Below, piece after piece: positions 36,217-47,071 of a DNA stretch of 64,000 bases. The translations under genes were made by a program, and so were the position numbers. The notes under the pieces were generated by a model. That model did no database searches, was not told the DNA's origin, and saw nothing but the letters and a program-made list of their open reading frames with translations. The stretch comes from Sinosporangium album (GTDB taxonomy: Bacteria > Actinomycetota > Actinomycetes > Streptosporangiales > Streptosporangiaceae). Every line of letters starts with the position of its first letter. Position 1 is the stretch's first letter. Location of the stretch: assembly GCF_900100605.1 (NCBI RefSeq), contig NZ_FNCN01000005.1:38828-102827 (forward strand). The letters are read 5' to 3'.

Positions 36217-36225
<9 letters not shown>
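36194..36225. repeat. 15-bp direct repeat over the treS stop
   Basis: TCGGACTCAGTCGGT occurs at 36194-36208 and 36211-36225, between the convergent permease and treS genes. The second copy contains the treS stop codon. Confidence 0.7.
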
Positions 36226-37914
<1,689 letters not shown>

Positions 37915-38307
37915 GGTTCGCTCACAAGTTAGATAAGGGCAGAACGAGATCACCGGCTGGCCAGCCGGTGGTGATTCGTTATGAATACGCCGCCCCAGGA
38001 GACGTCATCCCTTACGTGCTCCATGCCCATGCCTGATGCCCGGGTCGCGACCCGAAGGTGGACTGTCGGCGGCGCTGCTGGGCCGAACACTACCAGCAGG
38101 TTGGGCCTGATGAAGTGCGTTATGTGAGTGCTGTTCGAGCACCGCGCGCGATCATGGTGATACGCGCACGTAATAGCCCTGTTACCAGAACTTCTTCCAC
38201 TGGAAATGGGCCGCCGCGCCACTTCCTTAGGGCACGGTCTGTGGACACGGCGTGTCGCATAATTGAGACGGAGAGTGGCGCCGGACGCGCCGGGTGACTC
38301 AGTTCAC
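37915..38307. promoter_or_regulatory. Intergenic region upstream of treS with two long palindromes
   Basis: No gene is seen in these ~390 bases. CACCGGCTGGCCAGCCGGTG (37951-37970) is a perfect 20-bp palindrome 37 bases before the treS start. CGGGTCGCGACCCG (38041-38054) is a perfect 14-bp palindrome. Both could be operators for treS. No convincing promoter hexamers were found. The right part lies downstream of the asparagine-synthetase-like gene. Confidence 0.45.
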
Positions 38308-39987
38308 TCAGTTCCAGGGCGTGGAAAGGTCGCCGACCGACTCCTCGACATCGCTCAGCCACGTGCCGAACAGCGCGAGCCCGCGCACCCAGAACCGGTC
38401 GTTCCACCCCGTGAACCGCGCCAGGGCGTCCGGTCCCTCCGCCACCACGCCGAGCAGGTGGTCGGAGAGCAGCCCCGGGACCGCCTCGGCGACCCGTGTC
38501 AGCATCCCGTGGGCGTGGGCCCGCGCCGGAGCCGCGCCCGAACGCAGCGGCACGCGGCGCAGCGGCTGCTTCACCACGTTCGTCGACGGCAGCGCCGCCA
38601 CCCTCGGGTTCGCGGCGTGGAGGACCTCGCGGTAGAAGCGTCCCTTGTCCTTGCGGCCCACGCCGACCGACAGGGCCGCGTCGAAGAAGTCCGGGTCGAG
38701 GAACGGCGCGATGAACGACGACTCGGGGCCGACGAGGTTCACCGGGGAGCGCGCGATGGCCCGCGCCGTCCTGGTGTGCAGCACCGACAGGGGGAGCTGG
38801 GCGCGGTGGCCGCGCAGCATGGAGGTCGCGCGGGCGAAAGCCGTACGCACCTCGTCGCCGATCCAGGCCGCGGCGGCCTCCGACAGGAACGGGACGGACG
38901 GGGCGCCGAGCGACAGCGAGGAGAGCAGCGCGGCCTGGCGCCGCTCCTCGGAGTCGGCGTCGATGGCGTCCCCGCTGACCATGAAGTTCTTCAGGAGGGG
39001 CCCGCCGGCGAGGCCGTCCACCAGGGTGCGGCCGGACCGGTGGATCTCCCGGGCGAAGGGGGCGTACCAGGCGTGGTGCGGGGTGAGGTGCTCCAGCCTC
39101 CGCGCCACGGCCAGGGCGTCGTCGGGGTAGGTGGCGGGGTCCTGGTCGACCACGCGGTGCCGTACGCCGAGTTCGCGGGTGATCGCGCGTGCGAAGGAGA
39201 TGTCGGTGTCGGTGCCGTCGTCGGGGCTGGTCGTCCACGACTCCACGTCCGCGCCGCGCGCCGCGGCGACCGCGCAGAGCAGCCGCGAGTCGTAGCCTCC
39301 GCTCACCGGTACGAGCAGTGGCCGGTCCTCGAAACCCTTGTAGACCTCGTGCAGCAGCTCGACGATCTCGCCGGCGGTCCTGCCCGCCTCGTAGGGTTCG
39401 GTGCGGAGCCAGCGGGGGAGTCGGCGCTCGACGCCCAGCCGCCCGCTCCTGCGGGCGTACACCAGCGCGCTCGACCCCGAGAGCCGCTTCACATCCGCGT
39501 ACGGCGTCGCCTCGCCGAGCGGGAAGGTCACCTGGATGATCGAGGCCCACGCGCTCCAGTCGATCGCGAGCGGCCGGGCGGCCAGGGTGAGCAGGGGGGC
39601 GAGCAGCGAGGAGAAGTAGACGGCGTTCCCGTCGACCAGGTAGAACACGTCCACCAGGCCGAGGCCGCCGGCGTGCAGGGTGATCCGTTCGCCGTCGTCG
39701 ATCAGCCCCGGGGCCTCGAAGGTCTCCGCGACCGAGATCCACTCCGATGGCCCGTCCGGGACCCGCTCACCGAAGGCGAAGGCGTAGGCCCGGCCCTCCC
39801 GGTGGTACGGCGGGAGCGGGGCCGAGCTGAACAGCGTCGCGACGGAGGTCTTCAGCGCCGGACGCACCCGAGGTCCGGCGGCGAGGAGCGTGTCCACCCG
39901 GTCGGGGTCGAAGTCGCCGAGGGCGCCGCACACGTACGGCCGAACTGAAGGTGACGGCCACTCAGCTTTTCCCATCGTGTCGTCCAC
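38308..39987 (-). CDS. Asparagine-synthetase-like ATP-pyrophosphatase protein
   Basis: 559 residues with the class-B asparagine synthetase layout: an N-terminal Ntn-like half and a C-terminal synthetase half with the ATP-pyrophosphatase loop VPVSGGYDS (SGGYDS at 229-234). The catalytic Cys2 of the glutaminase is absent (sequence begins MDDTMGKAEW), so it should not use glutamine as amine donor. Similar proteins form amide bonds in antibiotic and lasso-peptide pathways or act on surface glycans. GTG at 39987 follows GAGGAG by seven bases. It is divergent, with a 71-base gap, from a coiled-coil glycosyltransferase-like gene, suggesting joint function. Actual substrate unknown. Confidence 0.78.
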   Translation of the reverse strand: MDDTMGKAEWPSPSVRPYVCGALGDFDPDRVDTLLAAGPRVRPALKTSVATLFSSAPLPPYHREGRAYAFAFGERVPDGPSEWISVAETFEAPGLIDDGERITLHAGGLGLVDVFYLVDGNAVYFSSLLAPLLTLAARPLAIDWSAWASIIQVTFPLGEATPYADVKRLSGSSALVYARRSGRLGVERRLPRWLRTEPYEAGRTAGEIVELLHEVYKGFEDRPLLVPVSGGYDSRLLCAVAAARGADVESWTTSPDDGTDTDISFARAITRELGVRHRVVDQDPATYPDDALAVARRLEHLTPHHAWYAPFAREIHRSGRTLVDGLAGGPLLKNFMVSGDAIDADSEERRQAALLSSLSLGAPSVPFLSEAAAAWIGDEVRTAFARATSMLRGHRAQLPLSVLHTRTARAIARSPVNLVGPESSFIAPFLDPDFFDAALSVGVGRKDKGRFYREVLHAANPRVAALPSTNVVKQPLRRVPLRSGAAPARAHAHGMLTRVAEAVPGLLSDHLLGVVAEGPDALARFTGWNDRFWVRGLALFGTWLSDVEESVGDLSTPWN

Positions 39988-40058
39988 CGCACAACTCCTC
40001 TATGTCGCGAATGGCCAAAGGGTATCCTTTTGCACCGCTCAGACTTTCGGAGGACAAC

Positions 40059-41939
40059 GTGGCCGGCGGGGAACTCGACAGTACGCGGCGAGCATTGCGG
40101 GAGGCGCTGGCGCAGGCCGAACGCGCAGCGGACCTGGCCAGGGCACTGGACGCGACACAAGCACGACTCGCCGACGCCGAAAGGCTCGCCGAAGAACTCC
40201 GCACGACGACCGAACAGCTCAATGCGGCAGAAGAGAAACTGGCCGCCGAACGCACCCAGACCGCGCGGCTCCGCCGCGACCTCGCCGAACAGCGCTACCA
40301 GACCGAGGTCGCCAACTGGAAGCTGTCCTCGATCAAGGTCGCCCGCTGGTCCAGGCTCGGCGACGCCATCAAAACCGGCAAACGCAACCCCGTACGGCTT
40401 GCCAAGGGCCTGAAGGGCGCCGCCCGCCCCGCCAAACGCCCCGCGGCCCCCAAACGGCAGGCCGTGCCCGACCCGGCCGCCGCCGCCAAGGCGCCCGCCC
40501 CCGGAGCGGCCTTCCAGGCCACCACCTCGACCCGCGTCGTCGCCGGCACATCCTTCAAGCTGAAGCCGTACCGCGTGCCCACCGGCCCCAACACCCGGCC
40601 CCACCTCACCGTCGCCGTCGTGGCCGAGCCCCACGCCGAAGCCCTCCTGCGCTACGAGTGGCGCCAGACGACCGGCTTCACCCCCCGCGACTTCCACCGC
40701 GTGCTGCCCGCCGAGATCCCGCACATGGTGCTCGTCGAATCGGTGTCCGAAGGACCGTGGGCCGAGGAGATCGCCGGTGAACCCGGCGAGGGGCTGCGAG
40801 CCCTGCTCGCCTGGTGCGCCGAACGCGGCATCCGCACCGTCTTCTGGCACACCAAAGGCGACGTCGCCGACTACGCCCGCGCCGCCAAGCTCTTCGAACA
40901 CGTCGTCACCGCCGACGCGACGAGCCTGCCGCGCTGGCGCGAGGCCGTCGGGCGGGCCGAACACTTCGGCTTCGCCGTACAGCCCCGCATCCACAACCCC
41001 ATCCCGCTCGCCGGGGGACGCTTCGACCGGGTGCTCACCCTCGACGAGCTGCTGCCGGGCCACCTCGCCTACCCCGACGTCCTCACGTCCTACCGCTGGC
41101 CGAGGGCCGTCGACTGCCCGCCGGGCACCGCGCCCTGGCGGCTCGCCGAGATCGCGGCCTGCGGCACCCCCATCGGGACGGTCACCGAGGACCGCCGCAC
41201 CCACCAGACGCTGCGCAAGACGTACGCCGCCGGCACCATGACCGAGCGCGTCGACACCCTCCTCGGCCACGTCGGCCTGCCCGCCGCCCGGGCCACCCTC
41301 ACCACCTCGATCATCCTCGCCGTCCAGAACCCCGCCGAGCTCGACGCCGCCCTCGCCCAGATCTCCCGCCAGACCGGAGACGTGCGGCAACTCGTGCTCA
41401 TGGGCCCGCCCGAGGCGGCCCGGCACCCCGGACTGCCCCAGGGCTACGACGTGGTCGTCCGCGCCGCCGACCCCACCACGACCACGGGCGGCCTGCTCAA
41501 CCGCGCCCTCGACCTGTGCGACGGCGACCTCGTCGCCGTCATGGACCCGCGCGACCTGTACGGCCCGCACTACCTCACCGACCTCAGCCGGGCCTTCCTC
41601 TACAGCAGCGCCGACATCGTCGGCAAAGCAAGCCACTACGCCCACCTGAGCGCCGCCGGCGCCACACTGCTGCGCCGCCCCGACGCTGAGTACAGCTATC
41701 TGCCCGAGATCGCCGGCGGCACCCTGCTCGCCCGCCGCAACGTCCTGCGCGGCCTCGGCTTCCCCGACCTCACCGACGGCTGGGACGAGGTGCTCATGAG
41801 GCAGTGCCGTACCGACGGCGTGAAGGTGTTCTCCACCGACCGCTTCGAATACGTGTGTGTCCGCGAGGAGGACACCGCCCTCCTCTCCTCCGCCCACCTC
41901 ATCGAGTACGGCCCCGCCGAACCCCACGCCCTGTTCTGA
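40059..41939 (+). CDS. Coiled-coil protein with two glycosyltransferase-like domains
   Basis: 626 residues. Residues 1-100 form a long coiled coil (heptads through LAEELRTTTEQLNAAEEKLA), followed by a basic, Ala/Pro-rich linker. Residues ~190-420 look like a CgeB-type glycosyltransferase (HLTVAVVAEPHAEALLRYEW, FWHTKGDVADYARAAKLFEH). The last ~200 residues resemble a GT2-like domain in which the usual acidic cluster reads MDPRD, so it may be inactive. That domain matches the protein at 45959. GTG at 40059 follows CGGAGGA; an ATG 36 codons earlier lies in the divergent promoter. Likely a surface-glycan enzyme or scaffold, by inference. Confidence 0.72.
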   Translation: MAGGELDSTRRALREALAQAERAADLARALDATQARLADAERLAEELRTTTEQLNAAEEKLAAERTQTARLRRDLAEQRYQTEVANWKLSSIKVARWSRLGDAIKTGKRNPVRLAKGLKGAARPAKRPAAPKRQAVPDPAAAAKAPAPGAAFQATTSTRVVAGTSFKLKPYRVPTGPNTRPHLTVAVVAEPHAEALLRYEWRQTTGFTPRDFHRVLPAEIPHMVLVESVSEGPWAEEIAGEPGEGLRALLAWCAERGIRTVFWHTKGDVADYARAAKLFEHVVTADATSLPRWREAVGRAEHFGFAVQPRIHNPIPLAGGRFDRVLTLDELLPGHLAYPDVLTSYRWPRAVDCPPGTAPWRLAEIAACGTPIGTVTEDRRTHQTLRKTYAAGTMTERVDTLLGHVGLPAARATLTTSIILAVQNPAELDAALAQISRQTGDVRQLVLMGPPEAARHPGLPQGYDVVVRAADPTTTTGGLLNRALDLCDGDLVAVMDPRDLYGPHYLTDLSRAFLYSSADIVGKASHYAHLSAAGATLLRRPDAEYSYLPEIAGGTLLARRNVLRGLGFPDLTDGWDEVLMRQCRTDGVKVFSTDRFEYVCVREEDTALLSSAHLIEYGPAEPHALF

Positions 41940-41957
41940 GGTGGATGTCCGAAACGT

Positions 41958-42205
41958 TCAATCGGCGAGGCGGGCTTTGGCGCGCTGGAGGTCGTGGGCC
42001 AGGAATTCGTCGTCGGGGTTGGCGGCGGCCTGCTTTTCGTAGAGTTCGACCCTGCGGCGGTGGAGGCTCAGTTCGAGATGGTGGAGTTCGGCCTCGTCGG
42101 CGGCGAGGGCGGGGTTGGCGGCGGCGGCTCCGGCGATGAGGCGTTGTCCAAGGCAATCCGTGGACAGCGGATTGTGTCAATGTCGGGGCCATAGGGGATG
42201 GGCAT
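41958..42205 (-). other. Possible small protein gene, start unclear or frame-interrupted
   Basis: A minus-strand open frame between stops at 41958-41960 and 42177-42179 encodes a convincing helical tail (ELHHLELSLHRRRVELYEKQ and HDLQRAKARLAD). It has no ATG, GTG or TTG start. An ATG at 42205 in another frame (PIPYGPDIDTIRC) reads toward it, and one frameshift near 42130-42150 would join the two. It may be a decayed gene, a sequencing error, or a gene with a rare start codon. No family recognised. Confidence 0.35.
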
Positions 42206-42216
42206 AGGGTCGTTTG

Positions 42217-42930
42217 GTGATCGCGCGTCGGTTGGGTGAGGTGCTCGGGGGGCCGCCGGAGCCCAGGGGGACCTGGGAGGGTGAGGCGGTTTACGTGTCG
42301 GCCGCGGCGTTGAGGTCGGGGCGGGCGGCTCGGGAGGCGGCGGACCGGCTGGCGGAGAAGGTGCGGGGGCTTCCGGGAGTGGGGGAGGTCCGGGTGCGCG
42401 GGGCGGGGTTCCTGGAGATCGTGGTGGCGGTGCCGGGCGAGCTGGCGCGGGAGATCGTCGGTGACGCCCCGGCCGACGACACCGCGACCGACGACACACG
42501 GGCCGGCGGTACCGAGGGGACCGTGGGCCGCGTGTGGCCGGATTTCCCGAGGACGTGGGACAACCCCGGGTTCGTGGTGAGATACGCCTACTGGCGGGCT
42601 TGTGCCGTACGGCGGTGGGGCGCCGAGTTGGGCGTACGGCGGGAGCCGTTCGAGCCGGAGGCCCTGGACGGCGGGTGGGATCGGGCGGTGCTGCGGGTGC
42701 TGGCCGAGGCGCCGGGGCGCAGGGTGAGCCGGGACCCGGGGTGGGCGGCTTATGTGGAGAGGTTGGCGCTGGCCTATCACGACGCCCACGAGAGGGCTCC
42801 CGCCGTACCGGTGGGGGACGAGGGGGCGGCGGCGGTGCACACGGCGCGGCTGTGGCTCGCGGAGGCGGTGCGGCTGACGGTGGCGGAGGGGATGCGCGCG
42901 CTGGGGGAGTGTCCGCCGGGCCGGATGTGA
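42217..42930 (+). CDS. nrtL: ArgS-related anticodon-binding protein without catalytic domain
   Basis: 237 residues made of the two ends of arginyl-tRNA synthetase. The N-terminal additional domain is at ~1-90 (YVSAAALRSGRAAREAADRL, GVGEVRVRGAGFLEIVV). It is joined by a short linker to a DALR-type anticodon-binding domain (~110-237; NPGFVVRYAYWRACAVRRW, ARLWLAEAVRLTVAEGMRAL, ending CPPGRM like ArgS EPERM ends). The Rossmann catalytic core with its HIGH and KMSKS motifs is missing. Proteins of this kind are annotated NrtL in actinobacteria, upstream of lysA, as here. GTG at 42217 has AGGG upstream; a TTG one codon earlier is possible. It may bind tRNA-Arg; function unproven. Confidence 0.75.
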   Translation: MIARRLGEVLGGPPEPRGTWEGEAVYVSAAALRSGRAAREAADRLAEKVRGLPGVGEVRVRGAGFLEIVVAVPGELAREIVGDAPADDTATDDTRAGGTEGTVGRVWPDFPRTWDNPGFVVRYAYWRACAVRRWGAELGVRREPFEPEALDGGWDRAVLRVLAEAPGRRVSRDPGWAAYVERLALAYHDAHERAPAVPVGDEGAAAVHTARLWLAEAVRLTVAEGMRALGECPPGRM

Positions 42931-43078
42931 TCTTGCGAGGAACGGGTGAAAGGACGCCGCGGCGGGGCTGGAAAACATATCTTCCGCGCTGTCAGGCGCA
43001 ATGCCTGAAAAATTCCGAAAAAACTGTTGTCGTCTGTCTCGCTGGGTGGTCATCCGTCCCATGGGGATCGGCAGGTCC

Positions 43079-43084
43079 TATAGC
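43079..43084 (+). promoter_or_regulatory. Candidate -10 box for leaderless lysA transcription
   Basis: TATAGC ends ten bases before the lysA GTG, and no ribosome site lies between them. A leaderless mRNA starting at the GTG would explain both. No good -35 box is seen. A separate hairpin, TCAGGC-GCAAT-GCCTGA, lies at 42992-43008. Confidence 0.4.
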
Positions 43085-43093
43085 CTCGATCGG

Positions 43094-44476
43094 GTGAGTC
43101 GTTTCGTCCATCCCGCAGGTGACCGGCACGCCGAGATGCTGCCGCAGGAGCGCCCCCCGCGCCGCCCGTCGGACCTCAACACACTGCACCCCACGATCTG
43201 GCCGACGACCGCCTCCCGCTCCGGCGGAGCGGTGACGATCGGCGGCGTCGACGTGCGTGACCTCGCCAAGCAGTACGGCACGCCCCTCTATGTCGTGGAC
43301 GAGGAAGACGTCCGGAGCAGGTGCCGCGACTTCCGCGCCGCCTTCGGGGGCGGCGACGTCCACTACGCGGGCAAGGCGTTCCTCTGCAAAGAGGTCGTGC
43401 GCTGGATCGACGACGAGGGGCTCGGCCTCGACGTGTGCAGCGGCGGAGAGCTCGCGGTGGCGCTCAGCGTGGGCTTCCCCGCCGCGCGGATCACGTTGCA
43501 CGGCAACAACAAGTCGCCCGCCGAGCTCGACCGCGCGCTCGCGGCCGGGGTGGGCCGCATCGTGATCGACTCGTTCGAGGAGATCGCGCGGCTCGGCGCG
43601 GCGGCGGCGCGGCGGGGCGTGCGGCCGAAGGTCCTCATCCGGGTGACGACGGGTGTCGAGGCGCACACGCACGAGTTCATCGCGACGGCGCACGACGACC
43701 AGAAGTTCGGACTCTCCCTCGGCAGCGGCGCGGCGGCCGAGGCGGTGCGCCGGGTGCTGGAGCTGCCCCAGTTGCAGCTCGTGGGGCTGCACTCCCACAT
43801 CGGCTCGCAGATCGTGGACACCGCCGGGTTCGAGGTGGCCGCGCGCCGGCTCGCGGTGCTGCTCGTGGAGATCAAGGACGAGCACGGGCTCGTCCTCCCC
43901 GAGCTGGACCTCGGCGGAGGGTTCGGCATCGCCTACACCGAGGCCGACGAGGCGCCCGACATCAAGGTGATCGCCGACGGCCTCCGCGAGATCGTGGCCA
44001 AGGTGTGCGCCAACGCGGGGCTGCCCGTCCCGCGCCTGACGGTCGAGCCCGGCCGGGCGATCATCGGCCCCGGCGGGGTGACGCTCTACGAGGTCGGCAC
44101 GGTCAAGGACGTCGAGGGCCTGCGCACCTACGTCAGCGTCGACGGTGGCATGAGCGACAACGTGCGCACCGCGCTCTACGGCGCGGACTACACCGCGCGG
44201 GTCGCCTCGCGCGTGAGCGAGGCCGCTCCCATGCTCTCGCGCATCGTCGGAAAGCACTGCGAAAGCGGTGACATCGTGGTGCGCGACCACTGGCTGCCCG
44301 GCGACCTCGCCGCGGGAGACCTGCTCGCCGTAGCCGCGACCGGGGCCTACTGCCGGTCGCTGGCGAGCAACTACAACTATCTGCCCAAGCCCGCGGTCGT
44401 CGCGGTCAAGGACGGCGCTTCCCGGCTCATCGTGCGCGGTGAGACCGAAGAGGACCTGCTGAGGGGACAACTGTGA
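43094..44476 (+). CDS. lysA: Diaminopimelate decarboxylase
   Basis: PLP enzyme of 460 residues that makes L-lysine from meso-diaminopimelate. The alanine-racemase-like barrel has the PLP lysine K94 in [20 protein letters not shown], and the glycine loop LGGGFGIAY; the C-terminal domain has [20 protein letters not shown]. The GTG at 43094 ([16 protein letters not shown]) matches the usual actinomycete N-terminus; longer in-frame starts add unrelated residues. The stop overlaps the hom start (GTGA). Confidence 0.95.
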   Translation: MSRFVHPAGDRHAEMLPQERPPRRPSDLNTLHPTIWPTTASRSGGAVTIGGVDVRDLAKQYGTPLYVVDEEDVRSRCRDFRAAFGGGDVHYAGKAFLCKEVVRWIDDEGLGLDVCSGGELAVALSVGFPAARITLHGNNKSPAELDRALAAGVGRIVIDSFEEIARLGAAAARRGVRPKVLIRVTTGVEAHTHEFIATAHDDQKFGLSLGSGAAAEAVRRVLELPQLQLVGLHSHIGSQIVDTAGFEVAARRLAVLLVEIKDEHGLVLPELDLGGGFGIAYTEADEAPDIKVIADGLREIVAKVCANAGLPVPRLTVEPGRAIIGPGGVTLYEVGTVKDVEGLRTYVSVDGGMSDNVRTALYGADYTARVASRVSEAAPMLSRIVGKHCESGDIVVRDHWLPGDLAAGDLLAVAATGAYCRSLASNYNYLPKPAVVAVKDGASRLIVRGETEEDLLRGQL

Positions 44477-45768
44477 AACCGCTGAAAGTCGCACTGCTCG
44501 GTTGCGGTGTCGTCGGCTCCCAGGTGGTCCGGCTGCTCCATGAGCAGGCCGACGACCTCGCCGCGCGTGTCGGGGCGCCGCTTGAGCTGGCCGGCGTCGC
44601 CGTACGCCGCCTCGGCCGCAAGCGGGACGCGGACGTCGATCCGGCGCTGCTCACCACCGACGCGGAGGCGCTGGTCACGCGTGACGACATCGACATCGTG
44701 GTCGAGGTCATCGGCGGCATCGAGCCCGCCAGGTCGCTGATCGTCGCGGCGATGGAGAAGGGCAAGTCGGTGGTGTCGGCCAACAAGGCGCTGCTGGCCG
44801 AGGACGGCGCGACCGTCCACCGGGCGGCCAAGTCCGGCGGCGCCGACCTCTACTTCGAGGCGAGCGTCGCGGGCGCCATCCCGCTGCTGCGCCCGCTGCG
44901 CGAATCGCTGGCCGGAGACCACGTCACCCGCGTCCTCGGCATCGTGAACGGCACGACGAACTACATCCTCGACAAGATGGACTCCACGGGGGCGTCGTTC
45001 AGCGATGCGCTGGAGGAGGCGCAGGCGCTCGGCTACGCCGAGGCCGACCCGACGGCCGACGTCGAGGGCTTCGACGCGGCGGCCAAGGCCGCGATCCTCG
45101 CCGGGCTCGCCTTCCACACCCGGGTGACGGCGGCCGACGTGCACCGCGAGGGCATCACGGAGATCACCGCGGCGGACGTGGCCAGCGCCAAGGCCATGGG
45201 CTACGTGATCAAGCTGCTCGCCATCTGCGCCCGCTCGGAGGACGGCCGGTCGGTCGGCGTCCGGGTGCACCCGGCCATGATCCCGAGGACGCACCCGTTG
45301 GCTGGGGTCCGCGAGGCGTACAACGCGGTGTTCGTGGAGGCGGAGTCCGCCGGGCAGCTCATGTTCTACGGCAAGGGCGCGGGAGGGGCTCCGACGGCCT
45401 CGGCCGTACTCGGCGACCTGGTGGCGGTGGCGCGCAACCGCCTGGCCGGCACCCGGGGGCCGGACGAGTCGACCTACGCCGAGCTCGCGGTCCACCCGAT
45501 GGGCGACACGGTCACCCGCTACCACGTGTCCCTCGACGTGGCCGACAAGCCCGGCGTGCTCGCCCGCGTGGCGGAGATCTTCGCCAACCACGACGTGTCC
45601 ATCCAGACCGTGCGCCAGGAGGGGCACGGCGACGACGCCCAGCTCGTCCTCGTGAGCCACCGGGCGTCCGATGCGGCGCTGTCGGCCACCATCGAGACGC
45701 TCCGCGGCATGGACATCGTCCGGGCCGTCGTCGGCGTCATGCGGGTCGAGGGCGACGACACTCCCTGA
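44473..45768 (+). CDS. hom: Homoserine dehydrogenase with ACT domain
   Basis: NAD(P)H-dependent enzyme of 431 residues, on the path to threonine and methionine. The N-terminal Rossmann motif is [13 protein letters not shown]. The catalytic core has [12 protein letters not shown] and [22 protein letters not shown]-terminal ACT domain (about 350-425; [20 protein letters not shown]) suggests threonine feedback control. GTG start overlaps lysA with AGGGG upstream. In most actinomycetes thrC and thrB follow directly; here they lie 7.5 kb away behind inserted genes. Confidence 0.95.
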   Translation: MKPLKVALLGCGVVGSQVVRLLHEQADDLAARVGAPLELAGVAVRRLGRKRDADVDPALLTTDAEALVTRDDIDIVVEVIGGIEPARSLIVAAMEKGKSVVSANKALLAEDGATVHRAAKSGGADLYFEASVAGAIPLLRPLRESLAGDHVTRVLGIVNGTTNYILDKMDSTGASFSDALEEAQALGYAEADPTADVEGFDAAAKAAILAGLAFHTRVTAADVHREGITEITAADVASAKAMGYVIKLLAICARSEDGRSVGVRVHPAMIPRTHPLAGVREAYNAVFVEAESAGQLMFYGKGAGGAPTASAVLGDLVAVARNRLAGTRGPDESTYAELAVHPMGDTVTRYHVSLDVADKPGVLARVAEIFANHDVSIQTVRQEGHGDDAQLVLVSHRASDAALSATIETLRGMDIVRAVVGVMRVEGDDTP

Positions 45769-45774
45769 CAGCCG

Positions 45775-45799
45775 CGGCCTGTCCGAAATCGGACGGCCG
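45775..45799 (+). terminator. Terminator after hom
   Basis: CGGCC and GTCCGA pair with TCGGAC and GGCCG, with one bulged T and an AA loop. It begins seven bases after the hom stop and would separate lysA-hom from the inserted genes. Confidence 0.65.
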
Positions 45800-45958
45800 A
45801 AACCAGACAATAGCTACGCGAACATGGGCCGGGGGCGTACTCACGCTCCCGGCTCGTGGGCTTTGCAGGAAGGTGTCGGCAATCTTTCAGGAGGCTTAAG
45901 GGGAATAGGGGTAGGTTTGTCTGTGCCCCTCTCCTTCGAATCGCTGTAGGACCCTTCG

Positions 45959-47071
45959 GTGACCGACGCCCCCGACACCCCTCCGACGCCGCAGGGATTC
46001 CTCCGTACCCCCTCCGAACCCCCGGGGGACCTGAGCTGGGCGGACGGGCGGCCGGAGATCGCGGGCGCCCCGGTGCCCGAGCCCGCGACGGCGGCATTCG
46101 CAGCCGGGCTGAGAGGGAGAGCCGGCCTCAGAGTGGTCTGGCCCGATCGGCCCGCACCCGTGTCCCCCCTGCTGACGGCGCTCGCCTCGGCGGGTGTGCC
46201 ATTGTTCTCCGCCGAGGCGCCCGCGTGGGCGCGTCAGGCCGAACCCGTCCTCACCGGCCTGCTCACCGCGTGGACGCCCCCGGAGCGGCCGGACGACTCC
46301 CTGCGGTCATTGACGGATCTGCGCAGGGAGGAGCACAGCATTCGGCTCCGGCGGCACGCGCTGGGCGGCGGCCGTACGAATCCCGCGGTGAGCGTCCTCA
46401 TGTCGAGCATGCGGCCGGCCATGCTCGCCTCGGCGCTCCGCCAGATGGAACGGCAGCGCGGTGTCGAGGTCGAGGTGCTGCTCGGGTTGCACGGGACGTC
46501 CGTCGAGGACGCCGCGGTCAGGCGGGCCGTCGCGGAGTGCCGGTTGCCGATCACCGTGGTGGAGGCGGGCAGGGAGGTGCCTTTCGGCGAGGTGCTCAAC
46601 CGCGCCGCCGACAAGGCCGACGCTGGAATTATCGCGAAATGGGATGACGACGACTGGTACAGCCCTGAGCATCTGTCCGACCTCCTCATGGCCCGGAAGT
46701 ACTCCGGAACCGAGGTCGTCGGCGTCGCCCCGGAGTTCTTCTACCTCGAACCCCTGGTGACCACGGTGCGCAGAACCGACTACTCCAGCGAGGTCTGGAC
46801 GGACCACGTCGCCGGGGGCACGATCATGCTGGAGACGGCGATGCTGCGCGAGGTCGGAGGGTTCGAACCCGAGCCGCGCGGCGTGGACGCCAGGCTACTC
46901 GCCGCCGCACGCAGGGCCGGAGGCCGGATCTACCGCACCCACGGGCTCGGATACGTGCTGCGCCGCGCCCTCGGCGACCACACCTGGCGGCTGCCCCTCG
47001 CCCATTTCCTGCGGCGGAGCAGCCGGCAGTGGCACGGTTTCCGCCCCAGCCAGATCATGGAGACGATGTGA
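45959..47071 (+). CDS. GT2-like glycosyltransferase
   Basis: 370 residues. Residues ~1-130 form a variable N-terminal region. The GT-A fold starts at NPAVSVLMSSMRPAMLASAL and carries the acidic cluster KWDDDDWY (227-234), which would bind a metal and nucleotide sugar. The end (GGTIMLETAMLREVGGF) matches family 2 enzymes. No membrane helices. It resembles the C-terminal domain of the protein at 40059. Its stop overlaps the start of the next glycosyltransferase gene. Donor and acceptor are unknown. Confidence 0.8.
   Translation: MTDAPDTPPTPQGFLRTPSEPPGDLSWADGRPEIAGAPVPEPATAAFAAGLRGRAGLRVVWPDRPAPVSPLLTALASAGVPLFSAEAPAWARQAEPVLTGLLTAWTPPERPDDSLRSLTDLRREEHSIRLRRHALGGGRTNPAVSVLMSSMRPAMLASALRQMERQRGVEVEVLLGLHGTSVEDAAVRRAVAECRLPITVVEAGREVPFGEVLNRAADKADAGIIAKWDDDDWYSPEHLSDLLMARKYSGTEVVGVAPEFFYLEPLVTTVRRTDYSSEVWTDHVAGGTIMLETAMLREVGGFEPEPRGVDARLLAAARRAGGRIYRTHGLGYVLRRALGDHTWRLPLAHFLRRSSRQWHGFRPSQIMETM

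Noticed and set aside
38308-39987. True glutamine-dependent asparagine synthetase (AsnB)
   Set aside because: No Cys2 for the glutaminase; only the ATP-pyrophosphatase loop is conserved, so an AsnB assignment is not supported.
42992-43008. Terminator between the ArgS-related gene and lysA
   Set aside because: The 6-bp stem is followed by A residues, not T, on the plus strand; not convincing as a terminator.
42931-43093. Lysine riboswitch before lysA
   Set aside because: The gap is too short, lacks the class architecture, and holds a -10-like box directly before the start instead.
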